Of a DNA stretch of 64,000 nucleotides, positions 46,535 through 59,000 are shown in pieces. Origin of the DNA: Setoptus koraiensis (Eukaryota; Arthropoda); contig CM106585.1 of the NCBI GenBank assembly GCA_048013815.1, forward strand, positions 1,364,001 to 1,428,000. Direction: 5' to 3'. Each line of letters begins with the position of its first letter. The first letter of the stretch is position 1. The position numbers were made by a program, and so were the translations under genes. The notes under the pieces were generated by a model that saw only the letters and a program-made list of their open reading frames with translations, searched no databases and had not been told where the DNA came from.

Positions 46535-47199
46535 TTATGATGCAATACCTAAAGAAGATGACCAAAGATGTTGCAAACCGATTGTTACCAGACATAAATA
46601 AAGTTGTAGACATTCAGTGCAGACAGCATTCGATTGTGAAATGTTCAACATTTTATACTAGTGCTGGAACGTGACAAAAAAGAGAAGTGAGTATTGAAGT
46701 ACGAGTATTTAGTCACGCGAAACATCAACAATTAACAGTAATATTGTAAATATCTATGCTTGGCTCGCGCATTTCAAAATTGATAGTTTGGTGTGGTAGT
46801 TTGAGTCACAATGCACGAATATACGGTATTTATGGTTGATCTGTTGGAATTTGTTGTTTATGCTAGTACAATTGTTGGACAATTACGTAATGCAACACTC
46901 AGCAACGTACCATTTTTATCGTGGTCACATTCATTTGTCTCATGCTGCTATTAACGCACAAGCAGATGATTATACAATGATAATTAACAACCTCGAGGAA
47001 TTTTGATTAGTGTATTTGTATTGCGCTGTCCAGCAAGCATTGTCAGAGCGACTCAATTTGTCCATATTTGTTTAAGCATTAGATAAAGTGGCCAGTCACG
47101 AGCTCTGATGTGTCGCGTGTCACCGCACCAAACAACTGGGCAAATCGAGTTGCTTGCGCCATTCTTTTTGGGCAACATAATACAAATACACATAGCATT

Positions 47200-47225
47200 G
47201 AATAAGTGCACTTGTGCACTTATTC
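47200..47225. repeat. Perfect 12-bp inverted repeat
   Basis: gaataagtgcac and gtgcacttattc are separated by tt, a perfect short hairpin. It precedes a pure (GA)n run. Confidence 0.8.
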
Positions 47226-47240
47226 ACTGCAATTTGTGAT

Positions 47241-47243
<3 letters not shown>

Positions 47244-47279
<36 letters not shown>
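47244..47279. repeat. (GA)n microsatellite
   Basis: About 17 consecutive GA dinucleotides. Confidence 0.9.
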
Positions 47280-47283
<4 letters not shown>

Positions 47284-49167
47284 ACGGCAATTTTATTACG
47301 ACGACTCCGCTCATTACGTAACACACATTGTTGTTATTTTGGTTATTGTTTGGTCGAATGGCCGTGTGTGTGTCGGCTCATATTGGCCACTGGCACGATG
47401 ATTTGTTTGATTTGGCACTGAGTAAATATGGTCGCTGATCCATTATAGATTGGTGGTTGTTGTCGTTGCTGTTGATGTTGCGGCGCCAAGTCGATTTGTC
47501 ATCGTCAACAGAGGCAGCGCGACTCGGCGAAGAGTTAACATTATTACGCGCCTCTCCCCTGGATATTGCTCAAATATTGCTAAATATAAATATTACTCTC
47601 TCGCTCTCCCTTCATGCTCCCATCGTCTGTTTGTTATATGACGTCAATTGCCCTCGAATCTGTCTGCACAAACACACACACTATTTACACAATAAATATG
47701 GAGCACAATCACGCCGAGCAGAGAGTCAAAAGCAGAGAGGCAATCGGTTGCCACTTTTCCTAAAAGTGTTTTCGTGCCAACAAGACCAGCCACTACTCAC
47801 GCTCAACCGCTGCGTTAATGGATGAATTCAAACTGGGGGGATAAGTCACTGAACTATGCTACTTGAAATAGCACCAAGAGCAGTGCGACAATAAATGCAA
47901 TAATGGTGAGAATGGGCCCTTTTCCACACAACCGTTTTATACAAAACTTTTATCTCTATTGCATGCGGCCGACTGCACACACTGTGCCAACATTACCATG
48001 TATTGGAATATTATATACCGTATATAGGGTGCAATCGGCCCCAGATGATGCCCTCTATAGAGCAAACTGGTCGGCACGCAAGCAAACAATCTTGTTATAT
48101 GTGCCCACCTATATGGTTGCGTCGTGATTTAATTAAAGTGACACTGGTCGCGCTGCTGTGCCCTCGACCATTAACGGCCAACGACAACACTCTTCAATCA
48201 CATCGACGATGCCCTCATTGTCGATGTGTTTGATTTCAATCGGTCAACAAGTGACATTGCGATTGTCCGTTGCGGACAGCATCGGTGCGGCGTCGAGACA
48301 AGTGGACATGAGCGCATGTATGCGGATATATCTAGATATCGCGAGACGTGCCAACGGAATAAATGACCTTTTGTGAAATGCGATGGTTGCTGGAGCGAAG
48401 GAATGGAATATGAATGTCAAACAGAGTGACAATGGCTCCGAATTGAGCATTGTCGGCCCATAGTTGATGATTTAATTTATGTCATCGCCATGCGATTGTC
48501 TAATTGTTGGCTAATCTTTGTTTTGTGGGCCTCGTGTTGCTACCGACACAACATGCTTTGCTCGTTGGCCAATTGGCCAGAATGGCCGGCAGAGGAGGCA
48601 TTTTGTGAGGAGCAGTTTGCATGGCACAAAAGGGCTATTATACAATAATAACAATAGCAATTGAGCACATACAGTTGGCCGGTTGGCGTCATTTTAAAGT
48701 CAGACCACTACTAACACCAGCACTAATGACGACGAAGCCACTAGCGCCATTAAAATCATCACCACCGAACTGAATTGAACCAGCACTCAACTGAGCCAGC
48801 CAGTCATCACATCACAACACAGCAAAGCACAACTCAACAAAACTAAACTAAATCAATCTGATATTGCAACAATTACGTAACTGGCGCAATGTTTACTTTT
48901 CTGTCTCTCTTGCTCTCCATACATGATGCGCATTGGCAGGCTGCACTTCACTTTTATCATCGCATAATAATAATAATAATCGTGATGGCAGCATGACTAA
49001 ACGGCGAGCAAATCAATCATGCATTCTCTCACTCTTTCCAGAGAGATGCAACTAGCAGCGATGGTCCATTTGTTTGTTTTTGTCGGAGCACACAAACATA
49101 GAGCACACACTTGAGAGAGAGAGAGAGCACTCTATGGTATGGCTATATTGCCACCATTGGCCACCAT

Positions 49168-49255
49168 GTCCAAACTATATCCAAACTGCGTCCAATCTAC
49201 GTCCAATCTACGTCCAATCTACGTCCAAACTACGTCCAAACTGTGTCCAAACTAT
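49168..49255. repeat. 11-bp tandem repeat (gtccaatctac)n
   Basis: About eight copies alternating gtccaatctac and gtccaaactac forms. Confidence 0.85.
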
Positions 49256-50796
49256 ATCAAACGCCCATCAAGCAACTAACCAAATAGCCAACTGGCCAAC
49301 TAACCAAACATTGTTGGCCGCTGAACTAATGGAGAGGCTAATAGTTATTAGCTCTCATGCATAGTTATAGTTTGCGAGAGCGGGGCGCATTCAGCCATGC
49401 GAGCAGAAGCAACAGAGCTCATTCGGAGAGGAAGGGTCACCTTTTTTCTGTCCATTGTCAGCAGCATCCGGATTAACATGGTGATAATAATTATAATTGA
49501 GTCTATGTTTTTATTTTTAGCCTCATCATTGCTCTGTTTTGATTACTCTTTGATGACTACACTACGACACTACGAGCCAATTACAAATGTGCCAGCTACC
49601 AAATTGCATGAGAAGCGTCAACAACAAGAGCCAACAATCTCCATCTACTGGCTGGCATCATTGCGCTTATTATTGGCGTTTTAGCTTAGGTGAAAACTCA
49701 TTTGCCTCTCAGCAACCACTGAAACCCAAGTCAAACTTGAATCCCGTTATATTTTTCACTGCTCTCACTGATAATCTCATTGCTGTTGCATTTGTTCAGT
49801 GCTTGCAAATTCACGCTACCTCGTTCAACGCTCACCTCACCGTCGCTGGTTATGTGCTACTGACCTATATAATATATGCATTACGTAACCAGAGCAAGTA
49901 ACAGCCAATGCACAGCTCACTTGCCACTGCTAACACATCATCGGTCTTGATGATGAACAAACTTTTAAATCAACTGCACTTGCCAACCTCAACAGTGAGA
50001 GTGAAATGAACATTGTATTGCGGTCAATTGTAATGCCAATGTGATAATATAAAATAAAATAAAATCCAAGCCAATAGTGTTTTCACGTGCCACCCTTTGC
50101 ACAAATCTGTGCACAACAATTTGTCAGTGCACAGATTGTGCCCGGTATAAGCTCGACTCAACAAATCAAAAGCAACATACGCAAGCTACAATCGCGCATC
50201 TCTCGCACTTCGTGTGCCCCCGCGCAGCACAGATTGGGCCTATTTGTCAAATAGTATTTGAGGCACAACTATTCGTTGGCTGTAAGTGCAACAAATAACG
50301 CATACGACACAAATGTTGTATAGTCACATATACTGAATAGTCACATGTATTATATAATCACATATATTATGTAGTCCCGCGAACCCTTTGGGGTGCTCGC
50401 CAGAGGGCGCACAATGCTGCTGCTGATGTTGGCTGGTGGTGCAGCGGTGCGATAGCAAAAAGTCAAGAAGAAAGCCCAGCGATAGTAATAAAACTAATGA
50501 GCACTCTATCTCTCTCTCTCTCTCTGACCAGCATCTAACGGCTGACTAAGACCGTGGCCAACAATAAATATATATATTTGTTTCTGTGTGTTTGTATGTA
50601 AGTTGCAGCGACTATATTGAGCTAGCTGGCTGAATGTCTGACAAACAGTTGCGAGTAGCTGGCCAGCAAACGCGATGGCTGCTCGCTCGATGTTGTCTGC
50701 AGCGTTGGTGTGTGTGTGTGTGTGTTTATTTGTGCGCATTAGTTCATATAAGACAGATCATGTTACATCATCGAGTAAACGTTTCTTTCCTTTGCT

Positions 50797-50799
<3 letters not shown>

Positions 50800-50850
<51 letters not shown>
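50800..50850. repeat. Long (GT)n microsatellite
   Basis: About 25 uninterrupted GT dinucleotides. Confidence 0.9.
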
Positions 50851-50851
<1 letters not shown>

Positions 50852-51387
50852 CTCGCAGTGTTTTTGTGCGCTCGTATATATGCGCTATCTCAGTTGAGTT
50901 GGATATTTATTTATCCCCGACACACACAGCCACAGCCTGTGACACAGGGCCTAAGTAACATGGAGCAATGGCAAAATGCACTCAAACAGCGCCACACAAC
51001 ACAACTGGTACAACTGGCGTCCAGACTCATTCGGACGAGCGTGCATAACAATGATGCTGGCACTGACATTAGCTGATTTGTCCCAAGCAACAAACAAACA
51101 AACAAACTTGTTTGCTGTTACAACCGGCAGCGCCAGCACCAGCAGCAGTGTGCTTGGCAGTATTTATAACTGATTGATTGCGTTTGCCATTTTGTGTCAT
51201 GTACGCTGGCGATAAATAGATAAATGGAGCTGCAAGCCATCAAGATCAAAAGGCACCGATTGACGCTGGCACTTGTCGATAGTTTGTTTTCGATTGCGAT
51301 GAATCTCGGTCAGCGCATAATAATGGCAGCATAATACCAGCAGCAATTTAGTTTGTCTCAATTTAGTCTCGATCCACTTGACACACG

Positions 51388-51473
51388 CGATTCGACGCGA
51401 TTCGACGCGATTCGACGCGATTCGACGCGATTCGACGCGATTCGACGCGATTCGACGCGATTCGACGCGATTC
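51388..51473. repeat. 10-bp tandem repeat (gattcgacgc)n
   Basis: Eight to nine near-perfect copies. The unit lacks stop codons in several frames, which opens overlapping Arg/Asp/Ser/Phe frames on both strands. Confidence 0.9.
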
Positions 51474-51806
51474 GCCATTGCGCCACCGGAAGGCGGCGGC
51501 TTCTCTTTGCGGCCATTCGTTTCGATGCGCTCCAATTTGTTGCTGTTGCGTTCTGTCTGTTGCGCGATGCTGGTTGCTTGTTGCCGTTATTCGGTGCGCT
51601 GCGGCCGATTGCGGTCAGTTGTTAGTTATTGGGGTCAGTTAGTGGTCATTGTGTGACAGTTGTTAGTTAGTGTGACGCTCGCTCGCTGCCGGCCAAACGT
51701 CACACTGATAAAACTAATAAAACTAATAAAATGTGTGTGTGTGTGTGGTCAATGGCGACGAGTCATTGACACACAATTACTATGCTGACCTGTTGTCGTG
51801 CCATCC

Positions 51807-51841
51807 AATAAGTGCAATAAGTGCAATAAGTGCAATAAGTA
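51807..51841. repeat. 10-bp tandem repeat (aataagtgca)n
   Basis: Four copies. The same word forms part of the palindrome at 47200-47225. Confidence 0.75.
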
Positions 51842-53343
51842 GATTTGTGGTGGCCCTATAAAGTTTTGCGCGCACCAATAGTCGTTATAGGCTAGCAATC
51901 GGGATGAGCGCGTGGATCGAATGCTGCGGCCCAATGGAAACGGCAAACGTCGCCAACCAATTGAACAGTCGATTGTGTGCACTGACAAGCTAGATAATGG
52001 CGGCGCCACTCGATCATTGCGTAATGATCCAATCGAGGCCTGATTGACTGATGATTTATGGGCACACAAAAATGTCTATTGTTGCCATAAATCAATGCCA
52101 CGCTATGCTAAATGACAATCATGATTTGAGGCGCGCACCATGGCTGGCATAATAATGGCAGCAAACCATTATTATTATTAGCGTGATTGCTTTGCAAAGT
52201 GGCCACGCTAATAATAATAATGTCCCGGCCAGCACAATAAAAAATAATAATAATAATGATGATGATGGCGCTGTCATCGTCAACTTAATGACGATGACTG
52301 TTGCCGGCGCTGCATTGCCGTTCTCTAGTGTGCGGCGCAAATATGCGCCAATGGCCAGCCAAGTTGTCGTCGATGGGTTGTGCCGGCCGGGCCCACACTG
52401 ACACAATCTAGCCGCGTTGGCCGATCGATATCTCGCATTATGCGCGTATGCGCAAGTATTATCCACAAGCAGCATTAGTAGTGTGCACCATTATTAGCAG
52501 TATCCACGAGAATTAGCATTATCCGAGCGCCGTGGCGCATATTTATACATTTATAACACCCACAACAATGCCGAAGCAAACGAGCATTGACAACAATTGT
52601 TGTGGCCGCAAACGACTTGTTGTAACAATGCGATACTTGCGCCAAGAGACTCTCAAGCTGAGAGTGCCCATTGATCGAGTCATTCATACATCATCGCATG
52701 ATATAATGACAATCGACAGCGGATCGTAAACAGCGTAGGCACGTGCAAACTAGAAGCCGGTGCCGCAACAGCTCAATTGCGAGCGACCACAAAGTTCGAG
52801 CTACAAAATATTGTTGCTTTGTTGGCTTACGATAGTCTCAAATTGGTGTGGCTGCATTAGCCGCAAACTATGCAAATTGTAATCGCAATGAACGATCACT
52901 AATTGTTTTTGTGATTAATAACCGCGCGCCAGTGATCCAAATCCATACGCAGCATCAAGCGCCAGTGACTTAATCAGAGCCGACAAACAATCACAGCTTT
53001 CAACCACCATGCGGCCGGCTACTGGTGCCACAACAGCACAACAACACACCAACAACCGGCTGCCACTTCCTCTGTCACAAGCTGTCAAGTTGTCTCTGTT
53101 GAATCTGCCAGTAAATGGTTCATTTGACTTTTGTTTGGCGAGCGGGCTAAAAAGAGAGCCGGCACAGAGCGAGAGAGAATTGGCAACCTCAATTGTGTGC
53201 TGGCTGCACAACGAACGTTTGAGGCTCATGTGATTAATTGATTATGTAATTGTTGTTATTTTTCACAAAATAATCAAATGATTAGCGCTGAGGCGGAAAA
53301 TCAACTGCTTGGCTAGTTGTATGATTGCCAGCCGGCCAAGTAT

Positions 53344-53346
<3 letters not shown>

Positions 53347-53376
<30 letters not shown>
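53347..53376. repeat. (CA)n microsatellite
   Basis: About 15 CA dinucleotides. Confidence 0.9.
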
Positions 53377-53377
<1 letters not shown>

Positions 53378-53525
53378 GCACTGTTTATTACTGCGCTGTT
53401 GTCAGTGGCTTGATAATTGTTGTTGTTTTTGATTTTGTTTGTTTGTATCCAGCTGACAGCCAGACTGAACAGACACACTAGCCAAGACGCTAGTGAGTCT
53501 GACAAACGTGGGACGCCCCAAGAAA

Positions 53526-53549
53526 CACAAACACACACACACACACACA
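53526..53549. repeat. (CA)n microsatellite
   Basis: About 10 CA dinucleotides. Confidence 0.8.
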
Positions 53550-55600
53550 GCTTGATACGTTTGCATTGCGCTCAATTACATAACTTTTGCGAGCCATATT
53601 TCATTAGGCATGACCCCTAAGTGGCGACGAACGGAACGGGCGCACACAAACGCTGCTCGCAATCACTGCGGGAACTCAACTTGGCGCTAGACACTTCGTG
53701 CTGCTTGGTTGTAGTAATACTTTGTTGTAAATGCCCCAATATTCAGCAAATGTTGCCGACAATGAGTCTACCTTGCTGTTGTTGTTGTCGTCGTCGTCTG
53801 TATTTTAACATTTATTTCAATGCACAAAGACAGATATCGCTATAGATAGTGAGTATAAGTGCGTGAGTTGTGAGAGTCTGTGTCCATTGTTGTTTGTTTG
53901 TATTGTCATGGTCAGTGATGAATATGAAAAGATGCTCACCGACACACAAGCACGCGTTGTGTTGTGTTTTGCGGAGAGAGGGAAAAGGAAAAAACTAACA
54001 ATTCCATATGAACAACAGCAACAGCAACAGCTACTATTACAAAAACAGCTTTAAAAGAACAATAACAACAATTGATAATAGACTCTCTGCAACGAACAGG
54101 CAGGCAGGCAGGCAGGCAGAATATGATAATGTCCTCGTCTGATGTGTCCTCTCTTGTTCGCCGAACAATGCGACAACATGCGTTACAACAATAACTATGC
54201 TTGTCACATGAGGGGCCATCCATTCTGGCCGGCGGACGCGCCGACGACGATGACAAATTTAACTACCGCAAATTGATTCATGATTAGTGATTGGTATTTG
54301 ATATTTGCAGTTCCTTTTGATGATCTGCTGGCTGCTTGCTGTGATTGTCGCTCATTATTGTCGCAAGTCGCCAACCCATCCCATTTGAACAACCGATCGC
54401 AGGCAGTTTGCAAGCGACGCAGTGCGCAAACTGCAGGACTAGCTCGGGGTGCCGCAAACAAACAAGTTGTCCTATATGCGTACAGTACATGTGTGCGTGT
54501 GAGTGCGCACAGTAAACTGTGTGGCTGTTTGCTGGTAATAGTAGTACCGTGGCCCGCCGCTAGGATCAATTATTAGTTGTGCGTCTGGCTCATTAGACTG
54601 ATGGCTGCTGGGTCGCCCTTTACTATGCGTGTCGCATGTAGTGCGTTAGTAAGTGGCGCAACTAGCGCCACTACAACCTAATGTGTGCACTGAGACCAGC
54701 AGCAGTGTCTGGCAGTGTTTGTGCCCGTTTTGTGTGCCATCAATGATTTGTTTGTGTGTGTCTACCATTCGCTATATCTAGTCCGACTCGCTCACTATAC
54801 GACGACATCCTCGGCAACAGCAACAGCAACGTCGACGACAACAACAACAGCGACCACCACCACAAGTATGAGAGTGCATGGAACAGTTGAAATTTGAGTC
54901 GAAAATTGAGAGTTATTATTTCTCTCTCTCTCTCTCTCGCTCTCTCTGTCGCTCAATAGGAAGAATGGGCACGCCGTCGTTGGCCGATCCACGCAGTTTA
55001 GATAGTTCTATATATATTTATATATATTTATATATGGTCTCTCGATTGAGCGTGGTACTGGCGCCATTTATCTGCCACTGCCACCGCCGCCGCCGCCGCC
55101 GCCGCTGCCACCGCCATCAACAGCAAACACCTAATAACGTCAGCCAGTGAATCCAGTGCGGATTGAGTCAGCGGCACAACCACCGCGGCGATCATTCCAA
55201 AGTCGTCTACTGGGCACAGACAGCCAGCCAGCCAGTCAATCTAGACAGCTTAGCTTGCTTTTTGCATTTCGCTCGCCCTTTCATGAGCTTAAATTGGATT
55301 GACAACGCACCCTAGCACACACACACTTTCTCGCAGCAGCAGCAGCCGCAGCAAACAACAAAAAGACGACAACCAATTATAGTACTCGACTGAGTATCTC
55401 ATCAATGAGCTCGCCATTGACGACATGATTCACACACCACTGGCGCTGTTAGTGGAGGGTGGCAGCAGCAGCAGCAAGGCACCATTTGAAACTTTAGTTT
55501 AGCCATTTATTTGCCAATGCGCATGCGCCAGATGCGCAATAACACCAAGAAGTGAGCAATTACATAGCGCAAATTCGACTCTTAATCTGTAAAGTTCTCT

Positions 55601-55659
55601 CCAAGTGCGTGCGTGTGTGTGTGTGTGTGCGTGTGTGTGTGTGTGTGTATGTGTATGTG
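55601..55659. repeat. (GT)n microsatellite, interrupted
   Basis: GT runs with occasional GC and AT interruptions, about 440-500 bp before the eya ATG. Confidence 0.85.
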
Positions 55660-55755
55660 TTATCAAACCAATCCAATTGGAAGCGACCAATTTTGTTCAA
55701 TTCAATTCGATTAGAACAACAACAACAACATCAACAATCAAGCAAGCTAATAACT

Positions 55756-55764
55756 CACACACAC

Positions 55765-55806
<42 letters not shown>
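55756..55806. repeat. (CA)n microsatellite
   Basis: About 24 CA units with one CG interruption. Inverted relative to the GT run about 100 bp upstream. Confidence 0.9.
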
Positions 55807-55810
<4 letters not shown>

Positions 55811-55878
55811 CCACGCGATGATAAATCGTCGCTTGTGTGCGTGCTGGTGTGTCTAATTGAGCGAGCGAGCAAGCGAAT

Positions 55879-55914
<36 letters not shown>

Positions 55915-55931
55915 CACACGCACACACATAC
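55879..55931. repeat. (CA)n microsatellite
   Basis: A second CA array with two CG interruptions, about 170 bp before the eya ATG. Confidence 0.9.
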
Positions 55932-56097
55932 AGAATAATGTGCACTGGGACATGTTTACCCACAACACACTGCATAATAATTCTATTCTAATAAGATAGA
56001 ATTCGCCATTCAATTATAGAATATTGTCATCATTATTATTACAATTGTAGTATCGATTTAACGACAACTAATAGCACACATAATAGCGGTAACAAAT

Positions 56098-59000
56098 ATG
56101 TCGGATCATCAGGTCGCGGGTGGCAACAACAACAATTCATTGTTTAGTAACAACGGCGAGCAACAACAGGCAATTATCAATAATCAGGCAACACCAACAA
56201 TGCCGGCAACCACCGATACGACAACAGAAACACTGGCAACGGAAACAAGCACGGACGCCAATAATTCAGAAAATGATCATCAACCAACAGATAATAATAA
56301 CATGAACACAATTAACAATAATGCCTACCATTCGGATCATCATTTATTGCAACATTCAGATTATGATACGCACACCAGTAGCATGCTGTTGGGATGCTCA
56401 TCGACGGCCCCCTCTCACAATGGCCTGATGGGCGCAAACTATCACAATCATAATATTTTCTCTTATTTAAACCTCGACAATTCACCATCTTCCTACGGCC
56501 AACATCAACACCATCATCATCACAACCACCACAGTCACCACAACCACCAACAACAACAACAGCAACAACAGCACCAACAACAGCACCAGCAACAGCATCA
56601 GTCGACATTTTTAAACAATCATCATCATCACATGCAAACAGCATCACAGTCAGGTGTAGCCGGCAACACCAACCAGGCAACACCAACGGCCGACGATCAA
56701 ACTACAGCAACAGATCAGCTACTGTCTTATCATCAGCTCAATCAGCAGCAGCAGCATCAGCACCACCTTCATCACCACCAACAGCAACAACAGCAATCTC
56801 ATTATCATCAGCCCATCGGTTATCTTCATCCACATTCGCATACCCATCCTCATCATCCCCATCATCTTATTAGTAGCAATAGTGTCGATCACCATCATAT
56901 GCTTGCTACACCTCAACAACATCATCATCTATTCATTTCGCATTCGGAAGATTCCTCTGTTACTGCTGCCGGTATACCGTCTGTTTTAACTAATTCACAA
57001 CAATTATTAACCAATGACCATCTTGGCTCATCAGCGTCCCCACAATCTTTACAACAATTACATGGAGCTTCATGTATGATCAATCCCCCCTTGATTACGC
57101 CATTGGAAAGTATTGATTTAGTCAATAATGTCAACAATGCAATGTTACACAATCACGGATTGCTCGCCCAACAACAGCACCACCATCATCATCAAAATCA
57201 TGACCTACAACATTATCAGCAACAGCAGCACCAGACATCTACATATCCGCAGCATCAACAGATTAGCTTGAATGATAATCATCACAGTCTTATACATCAT
57301 CATGCGCAACAACAACAATATGTTCACCATCATCATCAACAACACCACCATCAGCATCACAGCAACCAGTTCTTGAATCAGAATTCAGATCATGCTACCA
57401 CGATAGCATCAACTATTAGTGAACAACAACATCCAAGTCAGCTAGAGCATCATCATATTGATAATCATCACCACCACCACCATCACCAAGAACCACATAT
57501 CCATGAGCAGCAGCAACAGTTTCGCCTCACAGCTCATCATCAACAAATGAATGGTGAGGATTCGCATCAAGATCATCATTTTCACCAACTAAACCAAGAT
57601 CAGCATCAGTTAGACACCCACCATCAAACTATCATGAGTGCTAGTCTCGGTTTGAATAGTGGTCCCACAGTTGATTTACCAGTATCGCCGTTGCTCACTA
57701 GTCCACCAAATCATCAATCCAGTCCAGTAGACAATCATAGTAGTAATAATAATAATGCATTAGCTACTCATACAACTGGTAGCACTTCTTCTACAACAAT
57801 AGCAATAGACAACAATATGAATGCTCCAGATCTTATTGATAGAAAGGATATCATTAATACTTCGAGTTTAAATGATTCTGTTACGAATCATAATCATACT
57901 TCATCGCACAAGCGAAAATCAGCAGATTCAGGAAATGAATCCGCACCACCAACTAAAACGTCCAACATCAATGGCAGCAAGACAACAAACAATCATAAAA
58001 ACACATCCAATGTTGGTACCGGACTGAACGCAAATGGAGATAATGGGAGTAGCATCACATCTAAGCTGGGTGTTGGAGAAAAACGAAAACGAGGTCGACG
58101 TCGTCAGCATGCAGTTGCAGATCAAACTAATGGGTTAGAACGAGTTTTCATCTGGGATTTAGACGGAACGCTTATTGTTTATCAACATCTATTATCATCT
58201 TATTATGCTTCAGTGCACTCATTGGTAAGTCGATGAAGATAATTATAAATTGGTTGAGATTTATCAATAGAAAACTCAATAATATTGATATGTATATTCG
58301 GGGAGATAGAAACGCTGCTGTGCATTCCCAAGAATCATCATTTCCAGTCTACAAAACGAAGTGTTTGAAGTGTATCCCCTCTAACTGTGAAATCTTTAAT
58401 TTGTTAACACCTACTCAAATACTCAAACCTACATCTTCATCTTGAGATAACAATCAACATCTTAATAATAAATTTATTTCGTCTTATCTTCTCAACAATC
58501 AACATGATTGTCTTCGGATAGGATGCTAGATGTGCGGAAAAGCTACAATCATTAGGTACTCGTATTCAGGAGATGGTATGCAATTTTTGTGATGAAAGGT
58601 TATTTTATCAAGATCTCAAATTAACTGTATGTATTGATAGACAGCAGAGATGAAAATCCAACTGATCCAGAGAATTCTACTTTTCGACCACACGTCTTTA
58701 CTAATTCCAAGTGTCTATAATAATACTAAATATGCGACTAACTACTAACTTACTAGGGCATCGACTATATGCACATTGATGACCAAAATTGTGAGGAAGC
58801 TAAATCCATGGATCTTAGGTAAGAACTGAAGCGATCTCAACAAAAAGCAATATACACCAATCGACAAATTTAATTATTCACTATCTGATCTGATATTTTG
58901 TCTATAGCAAATATGATTTTATAAGCGATGGTTTCACAGAAAACAAGAAAAACGGATCTAATCATTCAATGATGAAATACGTTCCTTCCGTCAACAGTCA

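Larger units (their letters stand above)
46535..56097. other. Gene-poor, microsatellite-rich 9.6 kb stretch upstream of eya
   Basis: No gene is supported. Open frames here are produced by GT/CA, CT/AG and other tandem arrays or are short and unlike any family. The density of simple repeats rises towards the eya start. The region probably holds eya control DNA. Confidence 0.55.

Noticed and set aside
50634-51076. Two open frames with long Cys/Val runs
   Set aside because: They are translations of the (GT)n array at 50800-50850.
51353-51656. Overlapping open frames in three registers on both strands
   Set aside because: They follow from the stop-free 10-bp unit gattcgacgc and carry no domain or conserved feature.
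55552-56013. Open frames with Cys/Val or Thr/His runs before eya
   Set aside because: Products of the GT and CA arrays. No start or splice context links them to eya.
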